Both the position numbers and the translations under genes were made by a program. A stretch of DNA of 64,000 bases from the NCBI RefSeq assembly GCF_051622035.1, contig NC_135356.1, positions 32,532,109-32,596,108 on the forward strand, written 5' to 3'. The notes beneath the pieces were generated by a model. That model was not told where the DNA came from and made no database searches. It saw only the letters and a program-made list of their open reading frames with translations. How positions within the stretch are numbered: position 1 is the first letter of the stretch; each line of letters starts with the position of its first letter. The DNA is from Arctopsyche grandis (Eukaryota > Arthropoda > Insecta > Trichoptera > Hydropsychidae). Positions 56,824 to 64,000 of this stretch are shown here, piece by piece.

Positions 56824-57633
56824 TTGGGGGGCGCTGCAGTATTTTCTAATGAGGCAATGAAGCCATCGCGGTTAAATGAACACTTTTTAAAGAAACATCC
56901 CGTCAAGAATAATAAAGACATATTGTACTTTCAAGAACTTAAGAAAACATTTGAAAGCCGTAATACTCTCAGTTATGTTTTTAAGAAGATTTCAAGTCGG
57001 AACGAAAAAGGACTAATGGTATCTTATGAAATAGCACAAATTATTGCAAAATGTGGTGCACCACATACATATGGAGAAAAATTAATGCTACCAGCTATAT
57101 GTGTATTCATTAATAATATGATCGGACAAAACCAGCAAGAGATTCTTTCTTCAGTCCCATTGAGGAATGACACGGTTTCAAAAAGAATTGATGAGATGGC
57201 AAATTATATCGAAATTCAATTATGTGATGAATTGCAGTCTAATGAATTTTCATTACAATTGGATGAGAGTACTCTGCGTGATAATGAATCTCTACTACTT
57301 GCTTATGTACGATTTGTGAAGAATGAAGAAATTATCGAAGAAATGTTATTTTCAAAATTACTTAATACTGACACGAAAGGTTCGTCAGTATTTGAAACGC
57401 TTGAAATTTTTTTCACTGAAAAAATGATTCCCTTTACTAATGCTATTGCCTGTGCTACTGACGGAGCACCAGCTATGGTTGGTCGGCATCGTGGTTTTAT
57501 ATCAAGGTTGAAGAACGTTGCACCAAATGGTCAACTTACAATTCACTGCATTATTCACCGTCAACATTTAGTCGCAAAGAAGCTTAATGGAAGACTTCAC
57601 AAATCGCTGAAAAAGATTTTATGCACTATTTGA
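56824..57633 (+). pseudogene. ZBED5-like hAT transposase, N-terminal half
   Basis: 269 codons. FSNEAMKPSRLNEHFLKKHP is the tail of a BED zinc finger whose Cys pair is missing, so the DNA-binding finger is truncated. Then SYEIAQIIAKCGAPHTYGEK, FSLQLDEST (first catalytic D, about residue 139), SLLLAYVRFV, ACATDGAPAMVGRHRGF (second catalytic D) and TIHCIIHRQHLVAKKL. The frame stops at 57631-57633, just after LHKSLKKIL, at an internal deletion. Confidence 0.88.
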
Positions 57634-58351
57634 TACAATTGTGGAGTTTTTGGATGTAAACAATGAAAACATATGCATTGAATTAAAATTACTACGAAAT
57701 GATGTGGCCTATCTTTCAGATATATTCGGAAAGATAAATGAAAATCTCCTGAAGCTTCAAGGAAGCAATATCAGCCTTATTAAAGCCAAATGCGTTATAC
57801 TGAGCTTTATCAACAAACTCAAATTATTTAAAAATAATCTTCGTCGGCGAGAACTTCATCAGTTTCCTTCTTTACAACAATTAAAAGAAGATATGCTCAA
57901 AGATTCTGATTTGGAAACATACTGTAGCCACATTGACGCCCTTATCGAAGATATGATAATACCATTCAAAGACTTGTATGAACTTTTAATACCAGATTGG
58001 ATAATTAATCCATTTTTATCAGATGTAGAAAGTGTCCGTCAAAATTTTAAAGAGCAGTTTATTGAGCTACAAAATGACTGTGAAGCTAAAATAGTATTCA
58101 ATCAATGTGATTATGATGTTTTTTGGGTCCGTTTTCGCCATCGATACCCTCTTCTGTGGAAAGAGGTAAAATTACCCATCGTAGCATTTCCTTCATCATA
58201 TTTAGTAGAAAAGGGTTTTAGCGCAGTAACACATATATTAAAAAAATCCCGAAATCGATTACAGATAAGCCAAAGAGGAGATTTGAGACTGTATTTAACT
58301 AAACTTGAACCTAATATTACGAAAATAGCGCAGTCACATGAGGCTCAATAA
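57620..58351 (+). pseudogene. ZBED5-like hAT transposase, C-terminal half
   Basis: In a different frame from the first half: LFDTIVEFLDV (from about 57620), ELKLLRNDVAYLSDIFGKIN, SFINKLKLFKNNLRRRELHQ, FPSLQQLKEDML, then VAFPSSYLVEKGFSAVTHIL and KSRNRLQISQRGDLRLYLT. The latter is the hAT dimerisation region with the E-K-G-F-S block. Compared with the family, about 50 residues between HLVAKKL and FDTIVEFL are missing. The first ATG is at 57641. Inactive. Confidence 0.88.
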
Positions 58352-58562
58352 AAAAATCACATTTCCATTGAATTATTTATCATGTTTTTTATTTGTTTTT
58401 CTTATAATTTTTTATTTGTAAAGAAAATCATTGCATGAAATACATACATAGAAAGAAGAGTAATTTTTTGTGGGGGGGGGGGGGGGGAGGGGGGCGCTGG
58501 ATAATTTTACTGTGGTAAAGGGGGCGATTCTTTCAATATGGTTAAGAAACACTGCCCTAACA

Positions 58563-61059
58563 CAACCAATACTCCAAGTAAGTACTGACGGCTGTGTCGA
58601 GCCAAGTATCGGATGCTTCGAGCGAAATTTCCCATTCGTGAAACCATTCCAGCGTCTGATCCATGATTGATCTCGGCACGCCGACATAATTTTCAGCATT
58701 CAACAGGTCATTGTATCTGAAAATTGACATTCACAAAACGATTACTCATTGATGAGACACAATTTCATTGGCAATCTTTAATTTAATTTATAATAAATAA
58801 TAAATTTAATTTATTTTATGTTCAACAGATTTAATCAAATGGTCTGATTTTTTAACTCCTTACAACGCATATATTAATGAATTCAATAGAAATAATATAA
58901 ATCATTTGTGTACATATGTATGTATATGTAACAGCATTATATTGTACTATTTCAGAATATTCGTACGCAGTGGCAGATTTAATTCATTAAGCGTATGAAT
59001 TCTTCATATATGTATGTACATATGAACGGGTTCCCCCGCGGAACATCAATCTAAAACTAATCTCAACTATAGATTTTTTCGAAGCTGGAATGCATTGTTA
59101 ACAAAAATTGTGAGTGATTCGGAATTAGTAGCTATTCTTTCCAATTCCTCATTCGCTATATCCACGGTTGGGAGATTACCAAAATCACAGATCGGAACAT
59201 TCACTATTTCGAACGATCAAAAAAATGGAATGTAGAATTGAGAGAATGTGGGCCACAATTTTATACAAATTATTGCAAGCGGAAAGATCTTTAAAAAATA
59301 TAATCCATTTCTCATACATTTTTTTTTTCGTTTGCTTCAGTAAGAATTTGTTTAATAAACAGATACGTAGGTATGTAGATTCTATACATAGGTATGTATA
59401 GAAGGTCAACATTTCAAATAATATTAAATAATTCTACAATTGAAGAAAATTCGATTTTCATGTTTGGTTTAAGGACAAGACTTTATTACTTTTGAAGCAA
59501 ACCATATTTTCTATTTACGTACATTTTTGAACATATGCAAATTTTGAGAAGTCAGGATTTTCAGAGGCAGTGCGGGACTCGGGATTTGTCTGTTGAACTC
59601 AGGACAGTCCTGCTCAAATGGGGACGTCTGGCAACCCTGGCCATATCACAACACAATAAGCTCATGTTTTCCGATATTTCATTGAATAATTAACTCCCAG
59701 TGGAAACATCGTTCAATCCAGCCATCCCGGAAGTCTCTACATGGTTATTATCATTGACCATTTCGAATATGACATTATTTTCTTCACCGTGACACTTAGC
59801 CATTTGACAATGAAGACTATATTGTAAAGTAAATAAATGCATATCAATATAAATAACAATTTATAATAACCATTCAGCTCCGAGATCTGTAATAGCGTCT
59901 CCAAGTGGCAAGCTGTTTGCTCATCCGTCTATCGGATTGCCGGCCTCCAACGGCAAAGCTTCCTACCCATTTTCATACGCCATCAATTACTACATCATAA
60001 ACTTCACTGAAATATAAAAATACATCTAATTAAAACTAACGTCACATAATCGTCACAATGCTCTAAAATTGTGCCTGAATGGTTATTTTTCTCCTTTACA
60101 AAAAATTATACAAATTCAATTTGAATTTGTATGAAATCTCTGTACTGGAATTCCTGTTGATATTAAAAAAGTTGTATACACGGACATACATAGATAGAAG
60201 TTTGATTGAAAAGTAAGAGATCTAAATAGCATACAAATACTAAAGTATTTTAGAATTGTATCGAAACCTCAATTTTGTATCTTTTCATTGATATCTTTAT
60301 ACCAAAATTTTCGTATATGTACATACGTAAATATAATAGAGATAAAATATACACAAAGATTCAAATATATTGCGAAGTGGTTTTAGATTGTAGCGTGCAA
60401 GAAAATGATATGAACCGAATCAAAACAAGTGCTAATTACCTATTGCCGAATGACATTTTGAGGTTATGTGAACGATGACATCTGTCAAATGACAATTGAA
60501 TTGACGCTAGCACCACAATCGATGAGCATACCTATTAGTGCCTTTCTAAAATTTTATTTCTTCCCCCTCCTGTTCATCAATTTTTTTTTTATTTACGTTT
60601 CAGAATTTTTTGAGAGTGATAATTAATCATACTCGTTTTCAAATTTATCACAAGAAAAATAAATTATTTCACTTTCTTGAAATGTTAAATGCAACTAAAG
60701 TACCGCTAGATGGCATTATTAGAAGTGACAGTCGGTAAAGCTGATTTCTACTTTATCGTACTGCAAACGAATGCCGATGGATGTCAATCTTTTCACATAA
60801 TGCATTAAGTTCAGGGACAACGAACCTAAATTATAAAAAATTAGCTAGCACGCGAAGGATTTAAAATTCATGTTTTTTAATGTACAATTATTAATATTTG
60901 CATGGATTAGTCTGATTTTCCCGTTTCTCATTAATTTCCGATTTTTGATTTTTACTTTATCTATGTATGTATGTATGTAGTAACAATACATAAAGGTTTG
61001 TGATCATGCGAAAATTCGAACTCGAGATTTTGAACTCAGAATCGATTACTGATCACGTT
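58563..61059. other. AT-rich intergenic DNA; no supported gene
   Basis: Mostly low-complexity AT sequence with TATGTATGTA tracts. Near 59575-59640 the stretch ending TGGGGACGTCTGGCAACCCTGG resembles the end of a DNA transposon (CAGGGTTGCCAGACGTCCCC in reverse). Its partner end was not found. A GC-richer patch at 59878-59970 could be an exon-like fragment but was not recognised. Confidence 0.45.
59690..59803 (-). other. Short open frame (37 aa), doubtful
   Basis: The minus-strand ATG at 59803 reads MAKCHGEENNVIFEMVNDNN, then HVETSGMAGLNDVSTGS and TAA. Balanced composition makes it look more protein-like than its AT-rich surroundings, but no family was recognised and it may be chance. Confidence 0.15.
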
Positions 61060-61660
61060 TTCATGATCTAGAAAAAATTTGTGTCTGTGTATTTTGAGGA
61101 TTTTTTCAACACCGTTAGTCCTATCGAACCGAAACTTGGTATCGGTTACTGAAATTCTTATCGACATGACGCAAATTTTTTTCAAATTTTTAAGTTGACC
61201 GGAAATGGTACCTTCCCTTATAGGTGTCCTCTTTTTTTTACGTTTTTGAATTCAATTGTCTCCCAAACCGCTAACTGAATCGGATAATTTTTTTTTTACA
61301 TATAATAGAAATAATAATATCTATAACCTTATATTTTTATCTGAACCGGAAGTAGTAGTTTTACTCTAGATAATCGAGGTTTTTCATGTTTTTCTCAGAA
61401 ACCTTTTAGTTTATTGAACTGAAATTTCACATCCAGAAGTTTAAACGTAATAGCAAGTTATGGATAAAATTTGGTAAGCAAACCTCAACCGGAAGTGGCA
61501 GTTAACTCTTGTACGATTTATCTTCCACTGTTTTTTTCGACCCCTTAAACATGTGTGATCTTCACGAAAAACTTCAAGTATAATTCTTGTATTAATGTGA
61601 TGAAAATAAAAAATAATCACTAAATTTAATAAACCGGAGGTGGGATTTTCTCCTCTTATG
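61060..61660. repeat. Degenerate tandem repeat, about 145-bp period, four units
   Basis: CCGGAA(A/G)TGG-type motifs occur at 61199, 61346, 61489 and 61634, 147, 143 and 145 bp apart. Each is preceded at similar distance by a (T)TAGT..(A/T)TCGAAC(C/T)GAAA(C/T)TT-like block (near 61113, 61263, 61408). Units are strongly diverged. Open frames here are short and unconvincing. Confidence 0.7.
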
Positions 61661-61663
61661 CTG

Positions 61664-61930
61664 CGTACGGACCAAACCAACGACGAATTTGGTCCAACGA
61701 TTTAACCAGCAGGATTAAACCAGTAGCAAAAATTAAATTTAAAAATTGAAATTAAATATCAAAATTAAAAATATTATTATTATATTAAAATTAAATTCAA
61801 ATATCAAAATAAAATTATAATCAATATATTAAAATTAAAATAAAATATTGAAAGTTAAAACAGAACATGCCCAATTTAAATAAATTTTCGAGATTGACCT
61901 AAAATTAGATCATCAACAATCACATACAGA
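61664..61930. repeat. Left arm of a diverged inverted repeat
   Basis: TTTGGTCCAACGATTTAACC, TTAAACCAGTAGC, AAATTAAATATCAAAATTAA and CGAGATTGACCTAAAATTAG appear in this order. Their complements appear in reverse order at 63725-63885. The enclosed sequence contains the deleted non-LTR element. Confidence 0.65.
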
Positions 61931-62125
61931 TAATCCTCGACTTTTGTTTGTCGAAGATGTTTTGACTTACGTAGATACGCCTAAGATCGAAAAAAAAATC
62001 AAAGAATTATTATTTTTACTTCCCCGTAATGCGCAGCTACTGAGCATATATCATGTGTAAGTATGGGTGACCGAGTTGATGGCTTCAACCCGAGACGTTG
62101 TCGGTTTTATCAAAGGAAATTTTTT

Positions 62126-62273
62126 TGTCTTCAATTGTTTCTCTCGTCGAAATAAATCAATTAATTAAATCATTTCAGAGGTAAATTTTATCGGATAATG
62201 TCTTCAATTGTTTCTCTCGTCGAAATAAATCAAATAATTAAATCCATCTCAGAGGTAAAATTTATCGGATAAT
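62126..62273. repeat. Two tandem 73-bp repeats
   Basis: TGTCTTCAATTGTTTCTCTC followed by GTCGAAATAAATCAA and (T)CAGAGGTAAA occurs at 62126 and 62199. The ATTTTATTTCGACGAAAG just after (62286-62303) is a partial inverted copy. Possibly promoter-like 5' UTR repeats of the following non-LTR element. Confidence 0.85.
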
Positions 62274-62373
62274 GTGTGATTATTAATTTTATTTCGACGA
62301 AAGAAAAAAAAACCCTTTGACAAATCACCGACATTTTTTTTGTTAAATATTTCATCGACGGCGAAACACATTG

Positions 62374-62451
62374 GTGTATCGTGACGACTTATAAGAAACA
62401 ATAACAAGGTTTTTTTCGCTCGTAATTATAATATTTCTCTGGTTGTAATGC
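62374..62451. repeat. 78-bp direct repeat, left copy
   Basis: From GTGTATCGTGACGACTTATA to GGTTGTAATGC, identical by eye to 63916-63993. Weaker similarity extends about 30 bp upstream. The non-LTR sequence starts directly after it. Confidence 0.92.
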
Positions 62452-63700
62452 ATAATATAAGCATTTTCTATCAAAATGTACGAGGCCTTAAATCTAAACT
62501 GGATGAATTAGGTTCTAACTCGGCTATTCAATGTGCTGACATCCTGGTACTAACGGAAACCTGGCTTGACGACTCTGTGCATGATTCTTTTTAATTTACA
62601 TTAATGACATCTCAAAAATAATTAAGTATTCAGACTATCTTTTATTCGCCGATGACCTTAAGCTTTTTAAGACAGTTAAGTCTCATAGTGACGCAGCCCT
62701 TCTCCAATTGGACTTAGATGCGCTGTCAAGTTGGTCTGTCGATAATAAATTATTTTTTAGCATTCAAAAATGCTGTGTTCTCAATGTGACAAGATCTTCA
62801 AATCGCTTGATTTATCCATATCGCCTAAGTGGTGTTGAATTAAAGTTTGTAGATGAATATTGTGATTTGGGGGTCTTGTTCTCGAATAATTTTCAATTTA
62901 AACGACACATAGACAATATTTGTTTGCGTGCAACAAAAATGCTGGGATTCTTACTAAGAGTTAGCAAACCTTTCCAGAGTACATTGGTGCTTAAAATTCT
63001 TTATGAATCTTTAGTACGTAGTATTCTAGAATTTTCTTCTATTATATGGAATCCTACCCATATAACTCATTCATTGAAGATTGAGAGAATCCAAAAACGG
63101 TTTCTCAGATATCTTTATTTGAAACAGTGTGGTTATTATCCTTGGCTATATCCTAGTGCATTCCTATTAGGGGCGTTAGGTTACAACTCATTGGAGTCTC
63201 GTCGGAATATGTTACTGGGAAGATACTTTTTTAAGCTGTTGAATGGGATAATACACAATCGTCAGGTTCTAAAGGAATTTAGGTTTAATGCACCTTGTAA
63301 ATTCAGGGACTTGAGAAATCGTGATTTGTTTGTTCCTCCTGTGGCTCGCACAAATATGTTGTCAACGGCTCCTATATCTAGAGCGATATATCTGCTTAAC
63401 AGGATTTCTGGTGAAATTGACCTCTTCAATATAAAATATACTAATCTGGTTGAGTGGTTGTTGAGGAATGCCAGTGGTTGATTTTGCCTATTATAAATAT
63501 TAATGATTGTTATTACTTTATCTATGTTTTTTTCTTTTTTTTATGATTTTATGATTTTAATGATGTTGTGTTAATATTGTTATTATTATAAGTTATTATT
63601 ACTGTTATCATGTTATTATTACTGAATGACCGGCCACAGCGACGCGTTGGAGATCTCTGTAATGTCACTGTGGCTAATATGTTAAATAAATAAATAAAAA
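62452..63700 (+). mobile_element. Jockey/CR1-type non-LTR element with a large internal deletion
   Basis: 62456-62593 encodes the endonuclease start (FYQNVRGLKSKLDEL and ILVLTETWLDDS). At about 62590 the sequence jumps to the RT palm just before FADD. The remainder runs to the stop at 63481, followed by an AT-rich 3' UTR and a (AATAAATA)n/A-rich tail near 63684-63710. Roughly 2 kb of ORF2 is missing compared with the related element at 49112-53012. Confidence 0.85.
62589..63481 (+). pseudogene. Reverse transcriptase C-terminal fragment
   Basis: Open from the deletion junction (INDISKIIKYSDY), through LLFADDLKLFKTV (catalytic DD), LSSWSVDNKLFFSIQKCCVL, CDLGVLFSNNFQFKRHID and ILEFSSIIWNPTH. 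It continues to RIQKRFLRYLYLKQCGYYPW, GALGYNSLESRRNMLLGRYF and APISRAIYLLNRI. First ATG 62708, but that is internal. It shares the QKRFLRYLY..GYYP.LYP and GYNSLE.RRN blocks with the RT at 49470-51254, so both belong to one family. Lacks the first catalytic D and fingers, hence inactive. Confidence 0.85.
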
Positions 63701-63724
63701 ATAAAAAAAATATCGTCGTAATTC

Positions 63725-63885
63725 AAAACATTGTTGTAATTCAAAACATCAACGATGATCTAATTTTAGCTCAATCTCGCTCGTTAGCTTAATTTTGATA
63801 TTTAATTTAAATTTTTTTTATTTCATTTTTATTTCGATATTTTGTACGCTACTGGTTTTAAAAGTTGGCCCAAAATCTTCCTTGG
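63725..63885. repeat. Right arm of the diverged inverted repeat
   Basis: Contains GATGATCTAATTTTAGCTCA, TTAATTTTGATATTTAATTT and GCTACTGGTTTTAAAAGTTG, the complement of the left arm at 61664-61930 with an estimated 70 percent identity. Confidence 0.65.
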
Positions 63886-63915
63886 TTAAATATTTCCGAA
63901 GGGGGAAACACAGTA

Positions 63916-63993
63916 GTGTATCGTGACGACTTATAAGAAACAATAACAAGGTTTTTTTCGCTCGTAATTATAATATTTCTCTGGTTGTAATGC
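63916..63993. repeat. 78-bp direct repeat, right copy
   Basis: Identical by eye to 62374-62451. After it the two sequences differ (GTTTTGT here, ATAATATAAGC there). The window ends seven bases later, so whether another element follows cannot be seen. Confidence 0.92.
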
Positions 63994-64000
63994 GTTTTGT

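Larger units (their letters stand above)
56744..58554 (+). mobile_element. hAT transposon of the ZBED5/Buster type, internally deleted (1811 bp)
   Basis: Ends CAGTGGTTCTTAAC (56744-56757) and GTTAAGAAACACTG (58541-58554) are imperfect inverted repeats. Both sides carry CCCTAACA (56736-56743 and 58555-58562), an 8-bp target duplication. Subterminal GGGGGCGCC/GGGGGGCGCTGG sequences are typical of ZBED5-like elements. The transposase lies between, in two frames with parts missing. The perfect target duplication suggests moderate age. Confidence 0.93.

Overview
The window reads as a transposon-dense, AT-rich, non-genic stretch of an animal nuclear genome, almost certainly an insect. Long (TA)n tracts are present, along with jockey/CR1, RTE and R1 non-LTR elements, BEL/Pao and Gypsy LTR remnants, and hAT and piggyBac DNA transposons. 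Two captured gene fragments look insect-like: a CaMKII kinase piece and a mucolipin (TRPML) N-terminal piece. No intact conventional host gene was found, and no tRNA, rRNA or CRISPR.

Layout. (1) 1-23793 is one uninterrupted head-to-tail satellite of 38 monomers that continues off the left edge. Monomers are 623 bp (S, 23 full copies plus one partial) or 633 bp (L, 14 copies). Their summed lengths fit the window to the base. Each monomer carries, on the minus strand, the same frameshifted piece of a CaMKII kinase domain. (2) 23794-34743 is a mosaic of broken elements: a piggyBac-type left end, a short dispersed repeat, a hAT transposase remnant, a 5'-truncated R1 fragment, a gutted BEL/Pao element with a candidate 3' LTR, an internally deleted RTE, and T-rich DNA ending in (TA)64. 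(3) 34744-42115 holds a near-complete RTE element with one frameshift, another (TA)n tract, and a decayed jockey/CR1-type element. That element is itself interrupted by a GC-rich cassette with an A-rich tail. A reversed RT scrap follows. (4) 42486-44885 (minus) is an unrecognised protein gene with at least one upstream exon, disrupted by an exact 121-bp direct repeat around a dispersed insertion. (5) 46847-53023 holds three well-bounded insertions: a miniature LTR element with LTRs identical by eye, a hAT-type MITE with 8-bp target duplications and a strong internal hairpin, and a nearly intact jockey-type element. (6) 53437-58562 holds short duplications, a 104-bp-arm palindrome, a mucolipin exon-like fragment, an R1 fragment with a 15-bp target duplication splitting another repeat gene, and a ZBED5/Buster-like hAT with 8-bp target duplications. 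(7) 58563-64000 is mostly AT-rich DNA. It includes a degenerate ~145-bp tandem repeat and a deletion-derivative non-LTR element lying between diverged inverted arms and 78-bp direct repeats.

Most of the coding capacity is selfish: endonuclease/reverse transcriptase and DDE transposases, nearly all broken. The item most likely to be a biologically undescribed system is the CaMKII-derived satellite. A kinase-derived tandem array resembles in outline the Stellate/Su(Ste) arrays of Drosophila, which derive from a CK2 beta-subunit gene, but any small-RNA role here is inference only. Family assignments rest on motif recognition without database searches.
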